A DNA stretch of 64,000 nucleotides from Saccharicrinis sp963675435. GTDB taxonomy: Bacteria; Bacteroidota; Bacteroidia; Bacteroidales; Marinilabiliaceae. The stretch covers positions 1,054,001 to 1,118,000 of the forward strand of contig OY776216.1 of NCBI GenBank assembly GCA_963675435.1, given 5' to 3'. The translations under genes and the position numbers were made by a program. Of the stretch, positions 28,216 to 38,596 are shown piece by piece (the first letter of the stretch is position 1; the number at the start of each line of letters is the position of its first letter). Under the pieces are notes generated by a model that was not told the origin of the DNA, made no database searches, and saw nothing but the letters and a program-made list of their open reading frames with translations.

Positions 28216-30474
28216 TTAATTGGTTGCATATTTTGCAGCCATTATATTCGCTATTTGGCTTTCAGAGAGAGCTGCAGAATAAATAGCTACATCATCAAAT
28301 TTGTATGAAGGGTCATTGTCGCCCCAATTCCACGCCTGATTACCTCCTAAACAAATATAGTTAAGAAGATTTCCTTGAGTTAAAGGACCAGAAATATATT
28401 GGCCACCTTTAGTCACACCATCCACAGTCCAACTATTTCTAACAACACCATCCACATAAATTTTTAGAGTAGTAGATGTCCATACTGCCGAATAGAAATG
28501 CCAAGCTCCATCATGTAACCAATCATTAATAGTGTAATTTTTACCTTCGTCGTTTTGTTCATCAGTAAAGTCGCACCATTCATCAGAAGGACAATTTACC
28601 TGTGCCACAAGTCTTGATTGTAACATCATCATTGGTTTTGTGTTGGTATTGTTTACTGGTGCTGCACCATATGCAGAAAATAATGGATACCAATTAAAGC
28701 CTACATCAGCAGTACCTTGATTTGCCCAAAAAGAAATAGTCATTTCATTAGTTTGAGCGTTGGTAATGTCAGAGAAAATATTGCTTGGTAATAGTAAGTA
28801 GTTAGTTCTTTGTGCTTCTGTTCCACTTTCACCTACATTGTAAAATACTTGTCCAAAATGTTGGCTATCATCAGAGTCGTCAGCAACAATTTCTCCTGAA
28901 CCAATAATTTGTTCTGAATTTAAACCATTTTCAAAATCCTGTGCATATACAGGTGTTGGAATTACATCTGGGTTAGTATATTTCTGATTGATGATTTCTT
29001 CAATTTGAGTTACAGATAAAGCTTTAGAATAAATAGCTACATCATCAAATTTGTATGAAGGGTCATTGTCGCCCCAGTTCCATGCCTGATTACCTCCTAA
29101 ACAAATATAGTTGAGAAGATTTCCTTGAGTAAAAGGACCAGAAATGTATTGGCCACCTTTAGTTACACCATCCACAGTCCAACTATTTCTAACAACACCA
29201 TCCACATAAATTTTTAGAGTTGTAGAAGTCCAAACGGCACTATAAAAATGCCAAGCTCCATCATGTAACCAATCATTAATAGTGTAATTTTTACCTTCGT
29301 CGTTTTGTTCATCAGTAAAGTCGCACCATTCATCAGAAGGACAATTTACCTGTGCCACAAGTCTTGATTGTAACATCATCATTGGTCTTGTGTTGGTATT
29401 GTTTACTGGTGCTGCACCATATGCAGAAAATAATGGATACCAATTAAAGCCTACATCAGCAGTACCTTGATTTGCCCAGAAAGAAATAGTCATTTCATTA
29501 GTTTGAGCATTGGTAATATCAGAGAAAATATTGCTTGGTAATAGTAAGTAGTTAGTTCTTTGTGCTTCTGTTCCATCTGCACCTACGTTGTAAAATACTT
29601 TTCCAAAGTATTGATTTTCTTCAGTGTCATCAGTTACGACAGAACCTGAACCAACAATCTGTTCTGTTGATAAACCAAATTCAAAGTTTTGGTAATAAAT
29701 CGGTGTAGGAAGCTCAACTCCTGCATCTTTTTCAATTGTAGGGACTTCAAAATAATTGGCAGTAATTAGGTTCCTAAACATACTGATATTGTCCACCCAT
29801 ATTGAACCAGGAGCAGTTCCGGAACCATATCCTAAATAAAAATACTGTAATGATGGAATTGCATCAATTACTTTTTGGAAATCAATATCTGAAGTAGAAA
29901 CGTTAAGTGTTTCAACACCGTCTACATTAATAATGTAGCCTTCAGTATTAATTACAATAGCTAAGTAGTGCCATTCGTTAGCAGTAAATATATCTTCAGA
30001 AACATTGTTAGAAGTTGCTCCTTCTGGTGTTTCAAAAGTTACTGAACCATTTTCTGTCATATACAAAGTTGTTCCTTCATCGTTAGAAAAAGAAAAGACA
30101 GCAGCATTGTTTGGATTAGTTTCTGAAACTTTAACCCACATTGTTAGAGAAATACCTTTTTGTAAAGATGCTTCGTAAAGAGAACTGTTTGTTTTAATGT
30201 AACCTGTATTTAATTCAGGAACATATCCAATAACATCATCTACAATTATTGAAGGATTTACACCACCTTCAAATGCACCTAATGTAACTTCCTCGGGAAA
30301 TTCTGACCCAAACTTTAATTCCCCCTTCAAAACCAGCTTTGGGTAAACTTGATTCCCTGCCTCGGGGTCCATCTGTCCCCAATCTGAACAGGACCAGGTC
30401 CCCAGCAAACCGAACATTGCTAATATTAGCAATAACTTGTTTGTTAGTTTCATTTTCATAGTCTTTGTTAACAT
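28216..30474 (-). CDS. LamG-domain surface glycan-binding lipoprotein with duplicated domains
   Basis: A 752-residue lipoprotein. The start is probably Met8 or Met6 (MKLTNKLLLILAMFGLLG), ahead of lipobox Cys29 in TWSCSDWG. It has three concanavalin/LamG-like beta-sandwich modules: a divergent one at about 95-245, then two nearly identical 250-residue modules at about 256-505 and 506-752, each ending in KFDDVAIYSxALS and an Ile/Lys-rich helix. It holds the position of the surface glycan-binding protein in PULs, first in the operon before SusC. Its exact ligand is unknown; arabinan binding is inferred from the neighbours. Transcription should start in the region right of 30474. Confidence 0.85.
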   Translation of the reverse strand: MLTKTMKMKLTNKLLLILAMFGLLGTWSCSDWGQMDPEAGNQVYPKLVLKGELKFGSEFPEEVTLGAFEGGVNPSIIVDDVIGYVPELNTGYIKTNSSLYEASLQKGISLTMWVKVSETNPNNAAVFSFSNDEGTTLYMTENGSVTFETPEGATSNNVSEDIFTANEWHYLAIVINTEGYIINVDGVETLNVSTSDIDFQKVIDAIPSLQYFYLGYGSGTAPGSIWVDNISMFRNLITANYFEVPTIEKDAGVELPTPIYYQNFEFGLSTEQIVGSGSVVTDDTEENQYFGKVFYNVGADGTEAQRTNYLLLPSNIFSDITNAQTNEMTISFWANQGTADVGFNWYPLFSAYGAAPVNNTNTRPMMMLQSRLVAQVNCPSDEWCDFTDEQNDEGKNYTINDWLHDGAWHFYSAVWTSTTLKIYVDGVVRNSWTVDGVTKGGQYISGPFTQGNLLNYICLGGNQAWNWGDNDPSYKFDDVAIYSKALSVTQIEEIINQKYTNPDVIPTPVYAQDFENGLNSEQIIGSGEIVADDSDDSQHFGQVFYNVGESGTEAQRTNYLLLPSNIFSDITNAQTNEMTISFWANQGTADVGFNWYPLFSAYGAAPVNNTNTKPMMMLQSRLVAQVNCPSDEWCDFTDEQNDEGKNYTINDWLHDGAWHFYSAVWTSTTLKIYVDGVVRNSWTVDGVTKGGQYISGPLTQGNLLNYICLGGNQAWNWGDNDPSYKFDDVAIYSAALSESQIANIMAAKYATN
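28275..29600 (-). repeat. Tandem 750-bp duplication inside the LamG gene
   Basis: Bases around 28275-28850 recur at 29025-29600 with a constant offset of 750 bp and few differences. The 250-codon unit keeps the frame. The edges of each module are more divergent than the core, which points to gene conversion or a recent copy of the core. Confidence 0.85.
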
Positions 30475-31312
30475 TAATATTACGTTGCTTTTTTTTGCAT
30501 AAAGAATTTTTTATGATGTTTCTTTATGACTAATAATCACATCAAACAGCCTCAACTATTATTATTTTGTTGAGGACTGTAATTTTCACCAACTCATATT
30601 CTAAAAATTTATAATTTTCTATACAATTAGGCCACTACAAGCGGTGGCGTCATGGTTTTTAAGAAATTTTTAAGTTTTGTGTTAAAGTGTTTTAAAATGT
30701 TAATCAAATGTACTCTGGCTTTCTCACTTAGAGGTTCATAATTACTTCTTTGAAGTGGATAATTGATTACACAAATGAATCCTATTTACAGAAAAGCTTA
30801 GAGTGTTTATTAAGAGGAGTTGAAAATTGTTGGTGGCAGTTAAAGTGCTGAAATAGAGTAGTTACAGTTGTGAGGTAGTGGTGCGAGATATAGTAGGGGT
30901 GAATTAATTATCGACTATATAGAACTAAATATCCACTTCAAGAGTGCTTTGTTTTAATATCTGACATCGTATTTTTAGATATTATGCTAAAAGAAGTTAA
31001 ATTTAACATCTAGTTAAAGGTAGAAAACAACCTAAGAGTATTATTTTTGTTTATAATTAGCATTGATAGATGTTAAGAATAAATAAAGATGAAAGTAGTG
31101 GCGATTTAGTAAAAGTGCTTTACTACATTTTATACTCATTTAATTGACTTAGATTGTATTCTTTTTTTAATCTACCTCCCCAAAGATATTTTCTTGCTAT
31201 GTATTTTCTTTATGGAATTTTCACAAATAGATATTCGTTAGAGAGAAAATTTATAATAATGATTTGATTTTGAAATGGAATATATTTAATAATTGGAGAA
31301 GGAGGGAAATTA
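30475..31312. promoter_or_regulatory. Divergent control region of the arabinan PUL
   Basis: An 838-bp noncoding region between the leftward LamG-SusCD operon and the rightward HTCS gene. Visible structure: a 7-bp stem CCTCAAC...GTTGAGG at 30550-30575 about 75 bp before the operon start, and a 12-bp inverted repeat TTGAAGTGGATA (30750-30761) with its complement at 30930-30941. A TATTTTTG at 31042-31049 fits the Bacteroidota -7 element TAnnTTTG but has no good -33 box. I see no convincing gene. Binding of the phosphorylated HTCS here is expected but not shown. Confidence 0.55.
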
Positions 31313-34300
31313 ATGTATTTGTTAATTAATAGGATTGTTTTTTTTAGGAGTATTTTATTGTTGTGCTTGTTGTCTGGGTTTTCTTATCTAAAAGGTAATC
31401 CTTTCGATGTTTCCAGGATGTATGAGTATATTGATATTTCAAATGGATTACCTCAAAATACTGTTCGATGCTTTGAAAAAGATAATTATGGTTTCATATG
31501 GATTGGTACGGATTATGGACTATGTCGTTATGATGGTTATGATTTTGAGTATTATAAAGTATCAGATAGTTCATTGTCGTTAAAAGACAATAAAATTGTT
31601 GATATTCTTGCTGATTCAAAGGGTTTGATATGGATAGTTACACAAAGAGGAGTTCAGATCTTAAATTCAACAACGGATAAGTTTGTAGAAGTTTTGAGTA
31701 GTGAAGTCCAGGATATTTTAAGTAAAGAAATAGTTCAGGTTATTGAGTATAATTCGCATATATGGATTGCAACTATAAATGACGGAGTCTATGAGTTGGA
31801 TCTAACAAATGGGAACGATAATATTGTAGTTCATGCTCATTATTTGTTAAAAGACAATGATGACTCTGTTTCATGTATTACGCTTGGTGAGGATAATAAC
31901 TTATATTTAGGTACAAATAGAGATGTATATGTGTTGAATAACGAGTTTGGCAAATTTGAGCTAATAGAACTTAATATTCGTATATCTTTTGATGTGTATG
32001 TATTATATCAGGAAGGAGATTGTTTGTGGATTGGTACCAGTAATGGAATATTCCGATATTATACTAATCATAAGAAATTAGTATGGTATGGGCATGATAT
32101 TTCGAACGACAGAACTATTTCTCATTCACATGTGAAATCCATGATAAAAGATGCAACCGGCAAGCTACTAGTTGGTACACTTGGTGGATTATGTGTTTAT
32201 AATTCCGAAACAAATGACTTTTCAAGAATAAGTTTATTTCCTTCTTATGATGGTAGACCTAGTTATGTGTTTGTGAGTAAGATTTTTACTGATGGGGAGG
32301 GAAATGTGTGGATTGGATCAGAGAAAACAGGTGTAGTACACTATAATGTATTTAACAAGAAATTTTACTCTTTTAAAGAAGATGAAAGGTATAAACCATT
32401 TAATTATAATATTGTAAATTCTATTTATGTATCTAACAAAGAATTGTGGGTTGGTACTGCAGGAGATGGATTATATTGTTATGAAAGAGAAAGTGAATCG
32501 ATTAAACACTTCCAATTTGGTTCGGGAAGTACTGGTGGTTTAACAAGTGACTTTATTTCTGCTTTTATAGAAGATCAAAAAGGTAACAAGTGGATTGGAG
32601 CCTGGGGTACAGGGATACAAAAACTTAATTGGAAAGATGGCAAGAGTATATTTAAATCATATGTATTAGAAAACGGTTTGCCATCAACTTTTATATCTTG
32701 TTTTTATATAGATTCAAAAGGAAAATTCATTGTAGGAACTGATAGTGGGTTAACTGTTTATGATGGGAAGAATGATGTTTTTGTGCCAGTAAATATCACT
32801 AATGGATATCGTAAGTTGAGAGTTGGATGTATTCTTGAAGATAGTAAAGGTTATTTGTGGGTAGGAACCACTGATGGATTATATAGATTTAAAGCAGAAT
32901 TAATTAGTCCTGATAGATCGAAAAAGTTAAGTAAGTATGATGTTGTCACCTTTAAAAAGACTAATCAAGAGGGGAGCTTGCCCAATGATTATGTAACAAG
33001 TATTGATGAGGATAGTAATGGAAATGTTTGGATAGGTACATATGGAAATGGAATTGCTAAATGTGTTACACAATCAGATGGATCAATTGTTTTTGATAAT
33101 TTTACTGAAGAAGAAGGCCTGACTAATAATGTAGTATATAAAGTTTTAGTAGATTCAAATAATGACCTTTGGATTAGTACTGAAAATGGATTATCTCATT
33201 ATAAAGTTAAGGATTCTTTATTTGTAAATTATTATAAAAAAGATGGGTTGAGGAACGATCAGTATTATTGGACAGCGGGCTATAAAGATGCTTCTGGTAA
33301 TTTGTATTTTGGAGGTTTAAATGGATTGAATTTTTTTAATCCGGATAGTATTAAAGATTATCCGGTGGGTTCTAAAACTTTTATTACAAGCCTGAGTGTT
33401 GAAAACGAGAAAGTTAGAGCAGGGGATGAAAGGAAGGGTGTTATTCCTCTAACTAAATCGGTATTTAGTGCAGATACGATTCACCTTTGTTATAAAGACA
33501 ATGTTTTTAGTTTTGAATTTTCAGCGCTTCCCTACTTTTTGTCTAGTAAAATAAATTATGAGTACCAGTTAGAGGGGGTTGATCAGGATTGGGTGGAAGT
33601 AGGAAGCGACAGGAGGATTGCCTCGTATACAAATTTGAATGGCGGAGAGTATTTGTTTAAAGTTCGATCAACAAATATTGATGGAATTTGGAATAAAAAT
33701 TATTCTTCAGTATTACTTATTATTGACCCTCCATATTGGCGCACATCATGGTTTAAAATTGTGCTTTTATTAACATTGGTTTTATTGGCTACTCTTTATG
33801 TCAGATATCGTTCCATTAGAATTATTGTGCAAAAAAGAAGGTTAGAAAAGATTGTGGAAAAGCGAACTGATGAAATAAAGGTTAAGAATGAACAACTTGA
33901 ACAGAATTCGAAAATGTTGATTGCCCGTAATGAGCAATTGGCACTACGTCAGGAAGAAATTGAAAATCAAAAGAATTTACTAGAAAAGCAAAACAAAGAA
34001 ATCGTATCTCAACGTGATCAATTAATTCAACTTCATGAAGAGGTGGAGACAATTCATCAAAGCAGGATGCAGTTTTTTACTAATATATCACACGAATTTC
34101 GTACGCCTTTAACCTTAATAATATCACCAATAGAAAAAATGCTTAGCGACAGTTTTGCTTTTTCTAAAGAAAATGTAAAGCATACAATTAGTTACGTTAA
34201 AAGAAATGCAGAGCGTTTGTTGATGTTGACTAATGAAATACTAGCCTTCAGAAAATTTGAAGCGGGTAAAATTAAGGTTTCTTTATCGCAAGGTAATTTA

Positions 34301-35647
34301 TCAGAATTGATTCAGAGTATCGCGAATGCCTTTAAAATTCTTACAGAGCAGAAAAATATTGTTTTCAATATTGCCATTGATTTTAATCTTGAAAATATTT
34401 GGTTTGATAGAGAAAAACTCGAAAATATTTTATCAAATCTTTTATCTAATGCTATAAAATATACTCCGGAAAAAGGGACCGTTTCTTTAGCTGCAACAAG
34501 GATAGATAATTCTGAAAATAAACCTTATGTTTTAATTAATATTCAGGATACAGGCATAGGTATTGGTGAAGATGCACAGGCAAAAGTATTTGATCGTTTT
34601 TATCGCGATGATTCAGATAATAAGAATAGTTCGTACGGAACAGGGATCGGTCTTTCGTTAACTAAGCAAATGGTTGAAATTCAGAATGGAAAGATAACTT
34701 TAGAAAGTGAATTGAATAAAGGTTCTTCATTTAAAGTAATGTTACCGTTAGAGAAAGACGATTTCCCAAATCATGAGATTATTAGTAGTGAAATAGAAGA
34801 ACAAATACCATTGCAGAAACGCGTAAGGTTAATGACTGATTTGCATATAACAGCAATAAGTGAATTGCCTTCAAAGCAACATGGATATACTGATAAAACA
34901 AATATTCTTATTGTTGAGGATAATAGTGATTTACGTAATTTTTTGGCTGAAGCTTTATCGGTTAATTATAATGTTTCCACAGCTGAAGATGGAGAAGTAG
35001 GCTATAAAATAGCTTGTGAAAAGGACTTTGACTTGATTGTGAGTGATATTATGATGCCTAAAGTTGATGGATTGGAATTATGTAAGATGCTTAAAAATAA
35101 CTTGGAAACAAGCCATATACCCATAGTTTTACTTACGGCCAAAAATCAGGAGGAAGACTTTGTTGAAGGTTTTCAATATGGAGTTGATGATTATATATCT
35201 AAGCCATTTAATTTAACTGTACTGCAGGCTAAAATGGATAGCCTGATTATGAATAGGAAAAAATTGATGGAAAGAATACGAAAGCCTGAGAAAATGGAAT
35301 CTAAACCATCAGTGGCTTCAATGTCAATTCTTGATGAAGAGTTTATGAGTAAGGTAAATCAGGTTATTGAAGAATCTTATACTGATTCAACTTTTGATAT
35401 TGACACTTTTTCGTCAAAGTTATATGTGAGTCGTAGTTTATTGTATAAAAAATTAAAAGCGTTAACAGATGTTTCTCCCAATGAGTATATTACCATATAT
35501 CGTTTAAAGAAATCAATAGCATTATTAAAAAGTAAAAAGCATCAGGTTTCAGAAGTTGCTTTTATGGTAGGTTTTAACGATCCAAAATACTTTAGTCGTG
35601 TATTTAAAAAGTATTACGATTCTTCTCCATCGGCCTATGTAGAATAA
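31313..35647 (+). CDS. Hybrid two-component system sensor/regulator (HTCS)
   Basis: A 1,444-residue one-protein signalling system that senses oligosaccharide in the periplasm and activates PUL genes. It has a signal/anchor segment at 1-28 and about fourteen Reg_prop propeller repeats (GFIWIGTDYGLCRYDGYD and relatives) to about 690. A Y_Y_Y domain at about 718-808, a membrane helix at about 812-832 and a coiled coil follow. Then come HisKA with His927 in ISHEFRTP, an HATPase domain from about 1028, a receiver with Asp1245 in VSDIMMPK, and an AraC-type DNA-binding domain from about 1340. It is divergent from the SusCD operon and upstream of two GH43 genes. Arabino-oligosaccharides are the likely ligand by context. 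Confidence 0.95.
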   Translation: MYLLINRIVFFRSILLLCLLSGFSYLKGNPFDVSRMYEYIDISNGLPQNTVRCFEKDNYGFIWIGTDYGLCRYDGYDFEYYKVSDSSLSLKDNKIVDILADSKGLIWIVTQRGVQILNSTTDKFVEVLSSEVQDILSKEIVQVIEYNSHIWIATINDGVYELDLTNGNDNIVVHAHYLLKDNDDSVSCITLGEDNNLYLGTNRDVYVLNNEFGKFELIELNIRISFDVYVLYQEGDCLWIGTSNGIFRYYTNHKKLVWYGHDISNDRTISHSHVKSMIKDATGKLLVGTLGGLCVYNSETNDFSRISLFPSYDGRPSYVFVSKIFTDGEGNVWIGSEKTGVVHYNVFNKKFYSFKEDERYKPFNYNIVNSIYVSNKELWVGTAGDGLYCYERESESIKHFQFGSGSTGGLTSDFISAFIEDQKGNKWIGAWGTGIQKLNWKDGKSIFKSYVLENGLPSTFISCFYIDSKGKFIVGTDSGLTVYDGKNDVFVPVNITNGYRKLRVGCILEDSKGYLWVGTTDGLYRFKAELISPDRSKKLSKYDVVTFKKTNQEGSLPNDYVTSIDEDSNGNVWIGTYGNGIAKCVTQSDGSIVFDNFTEEEGLTNNVVYKVLVDSNNDLWISTENGLSHYKVKDSLFVNYYKKDGLRNDQYYWTAGYKDASGNLYFGGLNGLNFFNPDSIKDYPVGSKTFITSLSVENEKVRAGDERKGVIPLTKSVFSADTIHLCYKDNVFSFEFSALPYFLSSKINYEYQLEGVDQDWVEVGSDRRIASYTNLNGGEYLFKVRSTNIDGIWNKNYSSVLLIIDPPYWRTSWFKIVLLLTLVLLATLYVRYRSIRIIVQKRRLEKIVEKRTDEIKVKNEQLEQNSKMLIARNEQLALRQEEIENQKNLLEKQNKEIVSQRDQLIQLHEEVETIHQSRMQFFTNISHEFRTPLTLIISPIEKMLSDSFAFSKENVKHTISYVKRNAERLLMLTNEILAFRKFEAGKIKVSLSQGNLSELIQSIANAFKILTEQKNIVFNIAIDFNLENIWFDREKLENILSNLLSNAIKYTPEKGTVSLAATRIDNSENKPYVLINIQDTGIGIGEDAQAKVFDRFYRDDSDNKNSSYGTGIGLSLTKQMVEIQNGKITLESELNKGSSFKVMLPLEKDDFPNHEIISSEIEEQIPLQKRVRLMTDLHITAISELPSKQHGYTDKTNILIVEDNSDLRNFLAEALSVNYNVSTAEDGEVGYKIACEKDFDLIVSDIMMPKVDGLELCKMLKNNLETSHIPIVLLTAKNQEEDFVEGFQYGVDDYISKPFNLTVLQAKMDSLIMNRKKLMERIRKPEKMESKPSVASMSILDEEFMSKVNQVIEESYTDSTFDIDTFSSKLYVSRSLLYKKLKALTDVSPNEYITIYRLKKSIALLKSKKHQVSEVAFMVGFNDPKYFSRVFKKYYDSSPSAYVE

Positions 35648-35846
35648 GTTCAGATTTAGAGGTGTACAAATGGTTAGTCAATTCGTATAATTTTTTATGT
35701 AATGCTGGTATAGAGCCATTATTGGGGGAGTTTAAATATCGATCTATCCTCTTAATAAAAACTTTTGTCCTCATAAAAATGCATAACTCAGATTACTTTT
35801 GTTTGTATCAGTTTGTGTTAAAATGGTTTTAAAGCAAAAGTAATTT

Positions 35847-37364
35847 TTGATTATGTTATATAACCGAATGAAAATTATTCTACTTATTGCTGTTGGTATG
35901 CTTATGCAAATGTGTACGAATACCTCCAATGATAAAAATAAGGGAAATCCGTATGAGGATGACTATACTAAAATAGCATCTTTAAAAAACAGGGATAAAT
36001 GGAATGGGGCAAATGTTCATGATCCAACATGCATCAAAGTGGGAGATACTTACTATTTGTATTCTACGGATGCCTATTATATTCCGCCGAATATTAATTT
36101 TAAAGATGATCCTACTGTAGAAATAGGTCATACGCCTATTCGCAGTTCAAAAGATTTGGTTCATTGGGAATTTGAAGGTTGGGTATTTGATGATTTTCCA
36201 GCAGAAGCTTTGGCGCATGTAAAAGAAACAAATCAAGGTAAATATCCAGATGGAATTTGGGCTCCATATATCCATCAGAAAGGAGATGAATTCAGATTAT
36301 ATTATTCGCTTTCTTATTTTGGATCCAATGGATCTTTTATTGGTATGGCAACTTCAAAATCACCATTAGGTCCTTGGAAGGATAAAGGTGAGGTAGTAAA
36401 AACTTTCCGTGATAGTGAAATGAATGCTATTGATCCAACAGTTCTCTCTGATCCAAAAACTGGAAAAGAGTGGATGATTTATGGTTCTTATTTTGGAGGA
36501 TTATTTTGTTTGGAGTTGAATCCGGAAACTGGTCTGGCAAAAACAAAAGGTGATCAGGGAACTGTTGTGGCACGAAGAGCAGATGGAAAAACGCGTGTAA
36601 TTGAAGCTCCGGAAATTGTGTATAACGACGAACAAGATATGTACTATTTATTTGTTTCTTATGATTCGTTATTTTCTTATTACAATGTCAGAGTGGGGCG
36701 ATCAAAATCACCAACAGGTCCATTTCTTGATTATTTTGGAAATAATTTAAGTGATACTACAAACAACTATCCAATTCTGACTTATACCTACATGTTCAAC
36801 AATCAACAGGGATGGGCAGGTAATGCACATTGCGCAGTTATAGAAGATGAGGGTAAGTATTTTGCATTTCATCAGGGACGCTTAGCTCCAATCAACTTAA
36901 TGCTGCAGTTACAATGTCGTGAGGTAAAGTGGTTAAGTGATGGTTGGCCTGTATTTTCTCCTGAAAGATATAATGTTGTTGATGAAAAATCGGATTTTAT
37001 AGATTCAGATATCGAGGGTAGCTGGGAGATTATAGAATTAAAAGACTTGTTGGAACTTTCAGACAAGGGACAGCTTCAGATACCTGTAGAAGAATGGAAA
37101 TATACGCCTAAAGCATTTAATACCTCCAATGAAATGGTAGTATCATCTGGTAATGTAACTCTTGAAAATGACAATTTTAAAATTACAGAAATTCAAGTTA
37201 ATGGAGATGTAGTTGTATTTACAGACGAAGATGGAAAAGAATTTGAGGCTAAGTTGTTTTCAGGATGGGATTGGGAAAATGAAAATAAAACAATATTATT
37301 TTCAGGTATTTTACCAAACGGTCATGGATTCTGGGGTAAAAAGATCATACAGTCTAACTCATAG
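35847..37364 (+). CDS. GH43 lipoprotein, endo-arabinanase-like with C-terminal domain
   Basis: A 505-residue lipoprotein. The start is probably Met8 (MKIILLIAVGMLMQMCTNTS) with the lipidated Cys at 23 of the longer frame. The GH43 triad is Asp59 in NVHDPTC, Asp196 in MNAIDPT and Glu253 in VIEAPEIVY. After the propeller, residues about 395-505 form the beta domain that follows endo-1,5-arabinanases (EGSWEIIELKDL to GFWGKKII). It is the same architecture as the gene at 16282, and the two probably share surface cutting of arabinan. It lies 199 bp after the HTCS gene, so it may have its own HTCS-responsive promoter. Confidence 0.88.
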   Translation: MIMLYNRMKIILLIAVGMLMQMCTNTSNDKNKGNPYEDDYTKIASLKNRDKWNGANVHDPTCIKVGDTYYLYSTDAYYIPPNINFKDDPTVEIGHTPIRSSKDLVHWEFEGWVFDDFPAEALAHVKETNQGKYPDGIWAPYIHQKGDEFRLYYSLSYFGSNGSFIGMATSKSPLGPWKDKGEVVKTFRDSEMNAIDPTVLSDPKTGKEWMIYGSYFGGLFCLELNPETGLAKTKGDQGTVVARRADGKTRVIEAPEIVYNDEQDMYYLFVSYDSLFSYYNVRVGRSKSPTGPFLDYFGNNLSDTTNNYPILTYTYMFNNQQGWAGNAHCAVIEDEGKYFAFHQGRLAPINLMLQLQCREVKWLSDGWPVFSPERYNVVDEKSDFIDSDIEGSWEIIELKDLLELSDKGQLQIPVEEWKYTPKAFNTSNEMVVSSGNVTLENDNFKITEIQVNGDVVVFTDEDGKEFEAKLFSGWDWENENKTILFSGILPNGHGFWGKKIIQSNS

Positions 37365-37510
37365 TTACATCTGATAAAAATATACTTGGGTTGACTTATT
37401 TAATATCTTTTTTTGATTAATTTATAAACTTATCCCAATGAGCAAATGCTATTTTTGTCATTGAGATATTTTATTATTAAAAGTTATATACAGGAGAAAA
37501 AACAAAAGCA

Positions 37511-38521
37511 ATGAAGAAAAAATACATGGGATTAAGAATGATTGTACTAGTAGCTGTGGCCATTTTTAATTTTGGCTGTTGTGAAAAAAAGATTGAATAT
37601 GTAAACCCTATTGCAGCGCAACGAGCAGATCCTTGGGTTTATAAAAATGATGATGGAGCCTATTATTTTATAGCAACAGCTCCTGAATATGATAGAATTG
37701 AGATAAGGAAATCAAACACAATAAATGGTATTGGTACAGCAGAACCCGTAGTTGTTTGGACAAAACATGAAGAAGGTGTAATGGGTGGTTACATTTGGGC
37801 ACCTGAATTGCATAAAATTGATGGTAAATGGTATGTTTATTTTGCCGCAGGTGATGCAGATAATGTTTGGCATATTCGTATGTATGTATTATCTAATGCT
37901 TCAGATGATCCAACAACAGGAGAATGGGTTGAGGAAGGAAGAATATTCACCGAAAAAGACTCCTTTTCGTTAGATGCAACCACCTTTCAAAATAATGGAG
38001 AACTATATTATATATGGGCCCAAGGTGTAAGAGAAGGTGAAAACACATCATTGTTAATATCGAAAATGGAATCTCCAACTAAATTGAAGGGAGAGGAAGT
38101 GATTATTTGTGATCCAACGTTAGATTGGGAGAGACGTGGTTATAAAGTAAATGAAGGGCCAGCTGTATTAAAGAAAAACGGAAAAATTTTTGTTACATAC
38201 TCAGCGAGTGCAACTGATGCCAATTACTGTATTGGAATGTTATGGGCGGATGAGAATGCAGATTTATTAGATCCTAAAGCATGGCACAAATCACAAGAAC
38301 CCGTTTTTTCTACAAATAAAGAAGCAAGAAGGTTTGGTCCAGGGCATAGCTGCTTTACAGTAGCTGAAGATGGCAAAACAGATGTGTTGATTTATCATGC
38401 GAGGGTTTATGAAAAAATCAGAGGAAACTCTTTATTTGATTTTAACAGGCATACCAGAGCAAGAACCATTGCCTGGGATGAAAATGGAATGCCGGATTTT
38501 AGACAAGATGACGCAGATTAA
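37511..38521 (+). CDS. GH43 exo-alpha-L-arabinofuranosidase-like lipoprotein
   Basis: A 336-residue GH43 enzyme with a lipoprotein signal (MIVLVAVAIFNFGCCEKK, Cys23 likely lipidated). Catalytic residues by family pattern are Asp40 in RADPWVY, Asp155 in SLDATTF and Glu215 in NEGPAVL. GYIWAPELHKIDGKWYVYFA and the C-terminal FGPGHSCF and YHAR are typical of the short exo-acting arabinofuranosidase-like GH43 members. It should trim arabino-oligosaccharides after import. It is 146 bp downstream of the other GH43 gene and ends the rightward half of the PUL at a terminator. Confidence 0.88.
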   Translation: MKKKYMGLRMIVLVAVAIFNFGCCEKKIEYVNPIAAQRADPWVYKNDDGAYYFIATAPEYDRIEIRKSNTINGIGTAEPVVVWTKHEEGVMGGYIWAPELHKIDGKWYVYFAAGDADNVWHIRMYVLSNASDDPTTGEWVEEGRIFTEKDSFSLDATTFQNNGELYYIWAQGVREGENTSLLISKMESPTKLKGEEVIICDPTLDWERRGYKVNEGPAVLKKNGKIFVTYSASATDANYCIGMLWADENADLLDPKAWHKSQEPVFSTNKEARRFGPGHSCFTVAEDGKTDVLIYHARVYEKIRGNSLFDFNRHTRARTIAWDENGMPDFRQDDAD

Positions 38522-38541
38522 GCATCAATAATATTAAATGG

Positions 38542-38589
38542 AAGCTGCATGTTAACACATTAAATGTTAGATGCAGCTTTTCTTTTTTT
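38542..38589 (+). terminator. Hairpin terminator ending the PUL
   Basis: AAGCTGCAT (38542-38550) pairs with ATGCAGCTT (38571-38579); the inner bases can extend the stem. A T-rich tail follows. It is 20 bp after the GH43 stop. Confidence 0.85.
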
Positions 38590-38596
38590 GTAATTA

